Of a stretch of 64,000 nt of DNA, positions 24,463 to 32,241 are shown one piece after another. A program made the position numbers and the translations under genes. Source of the stretch: Salinimicrobium tongyeongense (GTDB taxonomy: Bacteria; Bacteroidota; Bacteroidia; Flavobacteriales; Flavobacteriaceae); assembly GCF_026109735.1 (NCBI RefSeq), contig NZ_CP069620.1:3224001-3288000 (forward strand). The letters are read 5' to 3'. The notes under the pieces were generated by a model. It was not told where the DNA came from, searched no databases, and saw only the letters and a program-made list of their open reading frames with translations. The stretch's first letter is position 1; each line of letters starts with the position of its first letter.

Positions 24463-26342
24463 GCATTGATCAATTGTGAAAGAGGAATTCCCTTCCTGAT
24501 TTGTTCAAGTTTGGTTTTTGTTTCTTCAGTATGTAAATATCTTGGCGTAAGTTTTTGAGGAGAAAGAACCCGTCTTTCCTGTAATTCCTTGATTATTGGC
24601 ATGTGCTCAAGAGAAAATTTTCCGGTGAGCAGGGGAGCCAGTTCCCCGCCTTCTTCAAGATGTTGTTTTAGCTGTACCAGGCCTTTTAGGTACGAAATGT
24701 CTTTTGTGAATCCACCACCCTGCATGATTCGGGAGGTGATATTAAATGCCCTTTGAGCCGTAAAGTTATAGTCGTTATAGAGCAGGCGGAAGATCTCCTG
24801 GAAATCGGCCCCGTGCATTCTGGCAGAGGCAGCCACAACACGCCCGGCCAGCGTTCTCATCCTGTTGCCAGTAAGGCCACCCACCAGGTACTCAGATAAA
24901 ACTGCCAGGCCTTCCTGCAGGGTGTCATAATCTGTAAGGCCAATGGAAAGTAACCTGAGAGGTTGGGTATTGCCGTTATAGTAGGTGAGTACGTGTGTGC
25001 CAATCTCGTGTTGTATCAAAGCTTTGGTCTCATTGGCATTGAGCTTATAATCACTGGGCAGGTAAAGTTCGCCGCGGGAAACCATGAGGATGTTCACATC
25101 ATCACGCACATGTACCTTGCTGGAAAAATGTTCATCCTGCCCCCGGAAATAGTCAAATTCCTTATTGGCCAGCACTTCAAAATCTTCCGCCCTAAGGATG
25201 CTTTCAAAATCCTGCTGCTCTTGTTCGGGCACATCTTTGAGTATAGTTTCAGCTTCCCTTTGCAGCTCTTTGCTTATTTTACCGTAAAGCATCATGCTGT
25301 TGTAGAAAAAGCTATCCAGGCCTCTTTCAGTCAGCATGCTTATCTGTAGGTCGAGTTCTTCGCGTTTCTCCCGGAAGATATAAGACAATGCAGGGTCATC
25401 AACTTCCTCTATTTTTAAGTTGTAGAGCTTTCTCTTGAGCACGTCGGGATCAAAAGGTAAAAGCCTGTAGTGGTAGTTGAGTACTTTTTTATAGTCGCTT
25501 TTAAAAAAAGTGTCTTTGATGTTCCGGATGTTGGAAGGGGAAACCAGCCATAGAAATTGATAGGAAGATTCTATTTCGGCTAACTCGCGATCAATTTCAA
25601 TAACTTTTTCCTGAAGGTTTTTTTGTCCCAGTGCCCTGTAGCTCTTCACGCCACTGGAAGTTTGAATCCTGATAAAATGGTAAATGGTCTTATGAAGCGC
25701 CACTACAAAATTATCTTTAAAACTTCTAAAGAAAACGGGGTACTCTTCCCCTTCACGACTGCGGTACACGGGTGGCACTTCAAGCCCTATGAGCAAACAC
25801 CCGGCATCTTTTAACTGTTCCAGGCTCAAAAGAGGTTGCTGCCCGGGAGGTTGCCGCTCCAGGGTATCCTCCACCTGGGTGTCGGTGAAATTCAAAGCGC
25901 GGTAACCCGCATTCATTTCATCCAGTTCTTCTTTAAATTCTTTTATAGTGGTCGATAATTTTTGAGCAGGGCCCTTGATTTTGAATCCGCGGCTGCCAGA
26001 TTCTCCTGCATAGATCTCAATGAGAAGGAAAGACTTGAATTTTGAAGACATAGCTTCACTCAGGCTAAACATGAGCCGCTGGTAACCTTCAAAATCTTTA
26101 TTGCCAATAACCAGAAAAGAAGCTTCACTAAGAATTAAGCGAACGGTCGCCTGGTCTCTTTCCCCGTCATCCTTATCAAGATCCCGGTAAATTACCAGGT
26201 AAGGAAGTTCGTCGCTCATATGAAGGTAGCCGCCCCCGGGTAAATGCTTCTCAATTTCGCATTCTTCCTCAAGTTCCTGAATTATTTTTTGAATGGAGTT
26301 TTCATCAAATGCTTGTGTTTCTTTAGATGTGCTTACTTCCAT
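24459..26342 (-). CDS. DUF1704 (QEGLA-motif, MATCAP-like) metallopeptidase
   Basis: 627 residues. The zincin-like core has HEIGTH (H445, E446, H450) and the family motif QEGLA (476-480, with E477 the probable third ligand side) followed by VLSEYLVGG. The DUF1704 family was once named 'flavohemoglobin expression-modulating QEGLA protein'; eukaryotic members (MATCAP/KIAA0895L) remove a C-terminal tyrosine from tubulin, so carboxypeptidase action is the best guess. The first 400 residues are a long, mostly helical extension; residues 1-30 have no signal peptide, so the protein is cytosolic. First gene of the operon with two ATP-grasp ligases and an AspA-like hydrolase. Confidence 0.87.
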   Translation of the reverse strand: MEVSTSKETQAFDENSIQKIIQELEEECEIEKHLPGGGYLHMSDELPYLVIYRDLDKDDGERDQATVRLILSEASFLVIGNKDFEGYQRLMFSLSEAMSSKFKSFLLIEIYAGESGSRGFKIKGPAQKLSTTIKEFKEELDEMNAGYRALNFTDTQVEDTLERQPPGQQPLLSLEQLKDAGCLLIGLEVPPVYRSREGEEYPVFFRSFKDNFVVALHKTIYHFIRIQTSSGVKSYRALGQKNLQEKVIEIDRELAEIESSYQFLWLVSPSNIRNIKDTFFKSDYKKVLNYHYRLLPFDPDVLKRKLYNLKIEEVDDPALSYIFREKREELDLQISMLTERGLDSFFYNSMMLYGKISKELQREAETILKDVPEQEQQDFESILRAEDFEVLANKEFDYFRGQDEHFSSKVHVRDDVNILMVSRGELYLPSDYKLNANETKALIQHEIGTHVLTYYNGNTQPLRLLSIGLTDYDTLQEGLAVLSEYLVGGLTGNRMRTLAGRVVAASARMHGADFQEIFRLLYNDYNFTAQRAFNITSRIMQGGGFTKDISYLKGLVQLKQHLEEGGELAPLLTGKFSLEHMPIIKELQERRVLSPQKLTPRYLHTEETKTKLEQIRKGIPLSQLINA

Positions 26343-26640
26343 AATTTGTGTTTGCTTTTATTGGGAGCAAAAAAAATTGAGTCCTCTATCTCCCGGTAAA
26401 ATGCCTTACAGGTAAATTTAACCGATTCATGAGTTTTTGAAGAATAAAAGCCTTTGGTTTAGCTGAAGTTTAGCAAAGATTTAGTAGTACTTTTAGATAT
26501 TCCTGAAAGGGGGACAAAGCTTCTGAAATGCCATTTTTGAAAGAAATAATTGGAAAATACAGAAGGAGCAAAAAAATACCTTCTGAAATAAGATGCTGAA
26601 GCTCTTTTACTTAAATAAAAAGGCAGAATTAAATAATATT
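26343..26640. other. Non-coding region upstream of the DUF1704/ATP-grasp operon
   Basis: About 300 bases without a gene. It holds a near-perfect copy of the recurring dyad at 26523-26539 and an inverted repeat CAGAAGG (26560-26566) / CCTTCTG (26579-26585) with a 12-base spacer and no T-run. The 10-mer CTTCTGAAAT occurs beside the dyad and again in the right arm of the inverted repeat. These are candidate operator sites for the operon. No clear TAnnTTTG promoter was found on the minus strand. Confidence 0.5.
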
Positions 26641-26645
26641 TTTGC

Positions 26646-26675
26646 TTGTGTTTTTTAAAAAGCTCATTATATTTG
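26646..26675 (+). promoter_or_regulatory. tRNA-Arg promoter (TTG-N19-TATATTTG)
   Basis: TTG at 26646-26648 and TATATTTG at 26668-26675, an exact TAnnTTTG with the canonical 19-base spacing. Predicted start of transcription is just before the tRNA 5' end at 26688. Confidence 0.75.
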
Positions 26676-26687
26676 CACCGCTTTAAT

Positions 26688-26761
26688 GGTCGCGTAGCTC
26701 AGTTGGATAGAGCATCTGCCTTCTAAGCAGACGGTCAGAGGTTCGAATCCTCTCGCGATCA
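26688..26761 (+). tRNA. tRNA-Arg (anticodon TCT)
   Basis: Complete cloverleaf of 74 bases. The acceptor arms GGTCGCG and CGCGATC pair (one G-T), the D-arm is GCTCAGTTGGATAGAGC, and the anticodon stem TCTGC/GCAGA encloses loop CTTCTAA with TCT at 26722-26724. The T-arm has the conserved GGTTCGAATCC, with discriminator A at 26761. CCA is not encoded. It reads AGA and probably AGG codons. It stands alone with its own promoter and terminator. Confidence 0.97.
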
Positions 26762-26770
26762 CAAAGACAA

Positions 26771-26806
26771 AAAAAGGGGTTAAACCTGTTGGTTTAACCC
26801 CTTTTT
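26771..26806. terminator. Bidirectional terminator after tRNA-Arg
   Basis: Perfect 16-base-pair stem (26771-26786 with 26791-26806, AAAAAGGGGTTAAACC arm, TGTT loop). It ends the tRNA transcript and, on the minus strand, the universal stress protein gene ending at 26833. Confidence 0.93.
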
Positions 26807-26832
26807 CCTTTAAACTCAATTTCAAATAATTT

Positions 26833-27648
26833 TTATACGGTGGCCGGGAATGTGAGCAGGGGAGAAGGACTGCAAGATTGCATTCTTTTAATCCTGTCCC
26901 TTACAATTCCTCTTTTAAAGAGGTTCATATTCCGTTTTTCGGGCATTAGGACGATATCGGGCTCTTCTTTTTCTATGGCTTTTCGCAGGGTGTCAAAAAC
27001 TTCCGAAGAATAAAGCGTTCTGTAGGAAATTTTAGGATAGGGGATTTCCTGTTCCACTTTTTCCTGGAAATCCTGAAGTTTTTGAAGTGCCTCATCTTCC
27101 TTGCGGTGGGTAATGTGAACAACTTCAATATTGGCCTCTAAAGATTGGGCCATAGGGATCAATTCCTTGAGATAAATAAGTTCCTGATCGTCTAAAGTGC
27201 TGGCAAAAAGGATCTTTTGAGGCTGTTTAAAACGGTATTGTGGCGGTACGGCCAGCACAGGCAAAGAAGATTTTCCAATCATTTCGCTGGTGGTGGTGCC
27301 CACAAGTTTATCCTTTAGTTTACTGGCGCCACAAGCCCCCATAACGATCATTCTTACCTGAAGGTCTTTGGTAAATTTCAGGATCTCTTCGGCTATACTG
27401 GAGCCAGAAACCACAGCAGGGGAAATGGCTTGGGGCTGATAGTTTTCTTTTAGATGCAGCTTGCAAAACTCCTGAAGCTCTTTTTGGTGATCTTTTAAAA
27501 AATCCCCTTTAGGTCTATCTACTTCATAAGAAGGATAAACATGAAGAGCAATTAGGTCGTCTCCCATGATCCGGGCCAGTTCGGCAGCATACTTAAGGGC
27601 TGCCACAGAGTTGCTCGAAAAATCGGTTGCGTAGATTATCTTTTTCAT
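26833..27648 (-). CDS. Universal stress protein, tandem two-domain
   Basis: 271 residues with two UspA-like halves. The first (1-145) has the ATP-binding signature region MGACGASKLKDKLVGTTTSEMIGKSSLPVLAVP. The second (about 147-271) is degenerate, with VLMPEKRNMNLFKRGIVRDRIKR in the corresponding place. Double-domain Usps act as cytosolic stress and energy sensors. TACCTTTA on the minus strand (27668-27675) is a likely -7 element, 20 bases before the ATG. Confidence 0.9.
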   Translation of the reverse strand: MKKIIYATDFSSNSVAALKYAAELARIMGDDLIALHVYPSYEVDRPKGDFLKDHQKELQEFCKLHLKENYQPQAISPAVVSGSSIAEEILKFTKDLQVRMIVMGACGASKLKDKLVGTTTSEMIGKSSLPVLAVPPQYRFKQPQKILFASTLDDQELIYLKELIPMAQSLEANIEVVHITHRKEDEALQKLQDFQEKVEQEIPYPKISYRTLYSSEVFDTLRKAIEKEEPDIVLMPEKRNMNLFKRGIVRDRIKRMQSCSPSPLLTFPATV

Positions 27649-28007
27649 GATCTTAAATTTACCTGTTTAAAGGTAAGACCATAGATACCAATAAAGTATG
27701 ATTATTATCAGGTTATAAATATAGTGGCTTTAAAATCAGGTCCCAAAAATGTGCTTTTAGAGATCATTTATTTCCGCTGAAAAAACCGGTCTGTTTTCCG
27801 TATTTCCGAAGCTGTTTGTATGTTGAAACTGACTTTAAAATACTCTTCAGGAAGTGTTTCTGCTGAAAAAATCTGCTAAAAATGGCAAAAAACCTGCCTT
27901 ACCGTCCAATTTCCATAGAAAACTGAAGCTCTTTACCACAAATTAACGCGTGGTATTCTGCGTTAGCTGAAACTTCCCTTATTTTTGCCTTTTTCAAGAA
28001 GTAAAAT
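27649..28007. other. Divergent intergenic region between Usp and HAD genes
   Basis: About 360 bases with no open frame of note. It contains the Usp promoter box (27668-27675, minus) and TATTTTTG at 27980-27987 (plus), an exact TAnnTTTG 20 bases before the HAD gene ATG. A half-site of the recurring dyad (AAAAATGGCA) is near 27878. Nothing else was recognised. Confidence 0.5.
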
Positions 28008-28823
28008 ATGGATTATTCAAAGATAAAGCTCGTGGTGAGCGACATGGACGGGACTTTGCTGAACAGCAAACACGAGGTGAGTCCGCAGTTTTTAAAAATT
28101 TTCAAAGAGCTCAGGGAACAGGATATAAAATTTGCCGTAGCCAGCGGCAGGCAATACTACAGTCTCAGGGAACGCATGGACCCCATTAAGGATGAGCTTA
28201 TTTACATAGCCGAAAACGGGGCAATTGTAATGCAGCATGAGAAAGAATTGCACGTTGTGCCCATGCAAAAAGAAGTAGTGCATGAACTTATTCGCGAAGT
28301 GCGAAAACTTGACAATAAGTACCTCATTCTCTGCGGAAGGGAACAAGCCTACATTGAAAGTACAGCGCCCGAATTTATGGAACCCTTTCTCAATCATTAC
28401 GCAAAATACAAAGTAGTTGATGACCTGATGGAGGTAGAAGACGACCTGTTCCTCAAATTCACGATTTGTGACCTTTCTGGGGCCGAAGAAAACTCCCTGC
28501 CACATTTAAAGCATTTTGAAGATCGCCTGCAGGTGAAACTTTCCGGAGAAATTTGGATAGATTTTAATCACAAAGAGGCTCAAAAAGGCAATGCGCTAAT
28601 TGCCGTGCAGGAACAAATGGAGATTCAAAAAGGAGAAACTGTGGCTTTTGGCGATTATTTGAACGACCTGGAGCTATTCGAACATTCGGGTTACAGTTAC
28701 GCCATGCAAAATGCTCACAAAGAAGTGAAAGCTGTGGCTACACATCATGCCGGCAGCAATGACGAGCTGGGTGTGGAAAAAGTACTGGAAGAGCTCCTCG
28801 ATGGGCTCAAAGCTGCGAAATAG
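28008..28823 (+). CDS. Cof-type HAD-superfamily phosphatase
   Basis: 271 residues, cytosolic sugar-phosphate or nucleotide phosphatase type. HAD motif I is SDMDGTLLNS (nucleophile D13, acid D15), motif II ASGRQYYS, and motif III/IV FGDYLNDLELFEHSGYSYAMQNA. The large C2B cap domain lies between residues 85 and 195. Substrates of this family are broad. It has its own -7 box. Confidence 0.92.
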   Translation: MDYSKIKLVVSDMDGTLLNSKHEVSPQFLKIFKELREQDIKFAVASGRQYYSLRERMDPIKDELIYIAENGAIVMQHEKELHVVPMQKEVVHELIREVRKLDNKYLILCGREQAYIESTAPEFMEPFLNHYAKYKVVDDLMEVEDDLFLKFTICDLSGAEENSLPHLKHFEDRLQVKLSGEIWIDFNHKEAQKGNALIAVQEQMEIQKGETVAFGDYLNDLELFEHSGYSYAMQNAHKEVKAVATHHAGSNDELGVEKVLEELLDGLKAAK

Positions 28824-28908
28824 GTTTTACTGATAGTTTCAGCTATTATTCATAAGAATAGAAATTGCTGTTGCTGCTATTTTTTGTGTATTATTTCAGA
28901 ATAAAAAA

Positions 28909-28975
28909 ATCGCCTAAAAAGCTTTAGCACACCCGGTAAGTGTTCCAGAGTGTCAAAAATGGCTTTTTAGGCGAT
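28909..28975. terminator. 14-bp inverted repeat with long spacer between convergent genes
   Basis: ATCGCCTAAAAAGC (28909-28922) and its exact complement (28962-28975) are separated by 39 bases. An A-run precedes the left arm, and CTTTT follows the right arm. The spacer contains a possible inner stem ACAC (28929-28932) / GTGT (28940-28943) and half of the recurring dyad (CAAAAATGG). It probably ends both convergent genes, but the loop is unusually long for a terminator. Confidence 0.65.
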
Positions 28976-28997
28976 CTTTTCAGCAGAAGTAAACCGG

Positions 28998-30491
28998 CTA
29001 ATATGTTGCGGGTGCCCCCGGCTTTGGCAATGAGCTTTCAATAAATTGGCGCAGGTCATCATTGGCCTTTTTAAGATCTTCATTTCGAAGATACATCATG
29101 TGCCCGCTGCGGTAGCCTTTAAAGCTCAACCTGTCGCGCATTTTTCCGCTTGGGTCAAGCTGCCACATGGTATATTTCGCATCAAAATAAGTGGTTGCCC
29201 CATCAAAATACCCGCTCTGAATAAGCACATCCAAATTAGGGTTCTGAGCCATGGCCTGGCGCAGGTTTTCTCCGGTATTATCGCGGCTTCGGTCCCATGG
29301 GTGTACGGGTCCGAACATATAATAGGTAAGATCGGTTTTAAAATTAAGATCATTCCTAAGATAATGATTGATTGCCGGGGTAAAGGAGTGCAGCCAGGAG
29401 GTAAGTTCAGCGTTGTAATCGGGGGAATCTCCGGCTTCTTTTCGGTCTAAGCCCACATAGCGGGAATCGAGCCTTCCCACGGTCATCCCTTTTTGATCTC
29501 TCAGCAAATCTTTCCAGAAGTAACTGTATGGTACTTCCAAATTATGCTGAAGGATTTCTTCCCTGGAAATCCCGGAATAACGGGCCATGGTTGAAGCTAC
29601 TTCTTCCTTTTTATCTTGCTCCAGGAATCCTCCTTTGGCAAGAGCAGGAAGCAATTCATTTATTGCGTATTGCTCAACTTCCGGAAGCAGCTCTTCCAAA
29701 TCCCTTTTTTGAAGGTCTTGCGGAAGAAGGTTGTGATACCAGGCAGCGGCGGTGAAATAGGGGAGACGGTTCGCAACTTCTACGGGGCCATCACGATCTA
29801 TCCCAATATCTGTGGGAGAAACCAGGATCACCCCGTTTAGATACATCCACTGGGAATTCTGAAGCTCCAGCGCCAAGCCAGAAACTCTTGTGGTTCCATA
29901 ACTTTCTCCAATTAAATATTTTGGTGATAACCACCTATTGTTGCGGGTAACAAAGGTGTTGATCCATTTTGCGAGATAACTTACATCGGCATTCACGCCA
30001 AAGAATTGATCCCTGTCTCTTTTCTTTTCTCCTTTTGGCTCAATGATCCTGGAATAACCAGTGTTTACCGGGTTCACGTAAACAATATCGGCGATGTCGA
30101 GAATGGAATGTGGATTCTCCTTGGTTCCATATGGCTGAATGGGAAAACCTTCGGGATCAATTTCAAGAACACGGGGGCCGGTGTAGGCAATGTGCATCCA
30201 TACCGAAGCAGACCCCGGTCCTCCATTAAAAGAGATCACCAAGGGACGATTTTTTACATCCTTTATTCCTTCTCTTTGATAATAGGTGTAGAAAAGACTT
30301 GCAATGGGTTCCCCGTCATTATTCCAAACAGGTTGCATTCCAGTGGTCGCAGTATAGTCAATTCTTTGCCCCTTAATATTGACCCTGTGGGAAGTAACTA
30401 CCGTAGTATCAACCGGAATCTTTACATTTTGTGCATTAACTTCAGCATGTAATAAAGCGAGAAGAACCGCCAAAAAAGAAATTTTTTTCAT
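28998..30491 (-). CDS. Secreted S10-family serine carboxypeptidase-like peptidase
   Basis: 497 residues with signal peptide (MKKISFLAVLLALLHAEVNA-Q). Alpha/beta-hydrolase of the S10 family: FNGGPGSASVWMH oxyanion segment near residue 90, nucleophile Ser in GESYGTTR, Asp in IQSGYFDGATTY and His in YRSGHMMYL. Bacteroidetes members of this family are periplasmic peptidases. It is a single gene with no obvious partner. Confidence 0.9.
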   Translation of the reverse strand: MKKISFLAVLLALLHAEVNAQNVKIPVDTTVVTSHRVNIKGQRIDYTATTGMQPVWNNDGEPIASLFYTYYQREGIKDVKNRPLVISFNGGPGSASVWMHIAYTGPRVLEIDPEGFPIQPYGTKENPHSILDIADIVYVNPVNTGYSRIIEPKGEKKRDRDQFFGVNADVSYLAKWINTFVTRNNRWLSPKYLIGESYGTTRVSGLALELQNSQWMYLNGVILVSPTDIGIDRDGPVEVANRLPYFTAAAWYHNLLPQDLQKRDLEELLPEVEQYAINELLPALAKGGFLEQDKKEEVASTMARYSGISREEILQHNLEVPYSYFWKDLLRDQKGMTVGRLDSRYVGLDRKEAGDSPDYNAELTSWLHSFTPAINHYLRNDLNFKTDLTYYMFGPVHPWDRSRDNTGENLRQAMAQNPNLDVLIQSGYFDGATTYFDAKYTMWQLDPSGKMRDRLSFKGYRSGHMMYLRNEDLKKANDDLRQFIESSLPKPGAPATY

Positions 30492-30543
30492 CTTAGGTTA
30501 TAATTAAAGGCCTAAAATAGAAAATTTCCTTCAGAATGGCGGT

Positions 30544-31389
30544 TTAGAAAGAATACTGGAGGGAAAGTCCCTGGTATTCATTGCCCTCTATATCTATTCC
30601 CATAGTAGGTGCTACATCAATACTGCGATCTTTCTTTTTGTGCAGTTCCGGAATGAGTATTCCACTTGCGGCTCCTACAGCATAACCTACAATATTGTCG
30701 GTCAAAAAGTGTTTTCCGGCTTCGGCTCTTAAATATGCCACCCAGGCGGGCACTAAAGCCGCTGCAGTCCAAACGTAGGGCTTTGCTGCAGAATCGGGAT
30801 AAAAGTCGTGGTAAATTTTCGCTGCAAAAAAGGAAGCTGAAGCAGTAGCCGCAGTATGGCCTGCAAAAAAGGAGCGCTGGGCCCCGGCTTCCCTGCGTTC
30901 CCCTTCGGGTACAGAGCTGTTATAAGCCAGAGGCCTTGCCCTGTCTACCACACCGGCAGTGATGGTAAAAAGAGCTCCGGTGGTAGCCATACTTTCTACA
31001 AACATCACAGAAATCTGGCCGGCGTTGGAGCGCATATTTTTATCTGCTACCATCATAATTACAGGAACAGCGAATGAACCATAAAAAGGGTAGTAGCTTA
31101 CTTTATCGGCATTTTCACTATAGTTTCCTGCCAGAAACCGGTCTATTCCCGGCACATCATCTTTAGAAAGGTCGTTTAACTCTTCAAGGCTCAGGTCATC
31201 TTTATCCTGAATCAGTTTTAATCCCAGTACGTTTAGGCCTAAACCCACGCCCACCCAGGGAGCGTCAAGCTTCCAGCTTATCTTGTATGGAGATCTGGAG
31301 GTGTCGTTATTATAATTTGTATATGATTGGGAGTAAGTAGAAAAAGTAAAACAAAAAAGTAAAATTAAGACAACAATTGATTTCTTCAT
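30544..31389 (-). CDS. PAP2-family membrane-associated phosphatase
   Basis: 281 residues from ATG 31389 (MKKSIVVLILLF, then TYSQS, a cleavable signal); the 18 codons further upstream look untranslated. The PAP2 motifs are RARP (about 140), FFAGHTAATAS (PSGH-type, with His) and RAEAGKHFLTDNIVG (R-x6-H-x3-D). The first motif lacks the usual Lys. Probably dephosphorylates an isoprenoid or lipid phosphate in the periplasm. It lies 52 bases upstream of the S10 peptidase gene on the same strand. Confidence 0.85.
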   Translation of the reverse strand: MKKSIVVLILLFCFTFSTYSQSYTNYNNDTSRSPYKISWKLDAPWVGVGLGLNVLGLKLIQDKDDLSLEELNDLSKDDVPGIDRFLAGNYSENADKVSYYPFYGSFAVPVIMMVADKNMRSNAGQISVMFVESMATTGALFTITAGVVDRARPLAYNSSVPEGERREAGAQRSFFAGHTAATASASFFAAKIYHDFYPDSAAKPYVWTAAALVPAWVAYLRAEAGKHFLTDNIVGYAVGAASGILIPELHKKKDRSIDVAPTMGIDIEGNEYQGLSLQYSF

Positions 31390-31643
31390 CTTTTGGGAGT
31401 TTTGATCAAATCTCGGATTTTTGCTCCTTACAACCTGAAGCATTAACGCAATTATAAGAGTGGTAGCAAGGCTTTTCAGAAAATTTTGAGAAAAAATGAC
31501 TCAAAATATGGCAGGTCTTAACCCGGTATGCCAACTGTTGAATTTTCCGGCTCCCGGGGTATTCCCCGCTCTGATCAACAAATTTTTTATTTATGTAATT
31601 CCTTGCATTCTGAAATTTGCAGGTAAATTATTTGTTTAAATAA

Positions 31644-31676
31644 TTGCTATAAAATTGAAACAAATAATTATTTTTG
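31644..31676 (+). promoter_or_regulatory. Promoter of the SRPBCC gene
   Basis: TTG at 31644-31646 and TATTTTTG (exact TAnnTTTG) at 31669-31676, 22 bases apart; the ATG at 31688 follows 11 bases later, giving a very short leader. Confidence 0.6.
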
Positions 31677-31687
31677 ATTAAAAAACT

Positions 31688-32164
31688 ATGAAATTATATC
31701 AGCTGCATACCATTCAGAAATTGCCTGTGTCTTTAGACGAAGCCTGGAAGTTCTTTTCCAGTCCTGCAAACCTGAAAGTGATCACACCTTCTTATATGGG
31801 CTTTGACATCACTTCGGGAGGAAATGAGCCCATGTATGCCGGACAAATTATTCAGTATATGGTAACTCCTGTAGCCGGAATTAAAACCAAATGGGTCACG
31901 GAAATCACCCATGTAAAAGAACCTTATTATTTTGTGGATGAACAGCGGTTTGGACCTTATGCTCTGTGGCACCACAAACACTTCTTCAGGGAAATAGAAG
32001 GGGGCGTAGAGATGGAAGATATTGTAGATTACAAGCTGCCCTTCGGAATACTGGGGCAGGCGGTGCACCCTCTCATGGTAAGGCCTAAACTTGAGGAAAT
32101 CTTCAACTTCAGAAGAAAAAAACTTGTAGAACTTTTTGGCAGCTACAAAAAAGAAACCGCCTAA
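31688..32164 (+). CDS. SRPBCC (START/Bet v1-like) ligand-binding protein
   Basis: 158 residues. The helix-grip pattern is visible: KLPVSLDEAWKFFSSPANLKVITP at the start, the ligand-cavity strands GQIIQYMVTPVAGIKTKWVTEI, then EDIVDYKLPFGILGQAVHPLMVRPKL and a long C-terminal helix. Members of this subgroup are called cyclase-like or cell-division-inhibitor-like, but no reaction is established. Monocistronic with its own promoter. The stop codon lies in a copy of the recurring dyad (32161-32177). Confidence 0.83.
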   Translation: MKLYQLHTIQKLPVSLDEAWKFFSSPANLKVITPSYMGFDITSGGNEPMYAGQIIQYMVTPVAGIKTKWVTEITHVKEPYYFVDEQRFGPYALWHHKHFFREIEGGVEMEDIVDYKLPFGILGQAVHPLMVRPKLEEIFNFRRKKLVELFGSYKKETA

Positions 32165-32241
32165 AATGCCATTTTTAACACTTCTGCCCGAGAAGTAATG
32201 CGCATTTTAAACGGTTCTTTTACAGTTTATTAAATCTTTAT

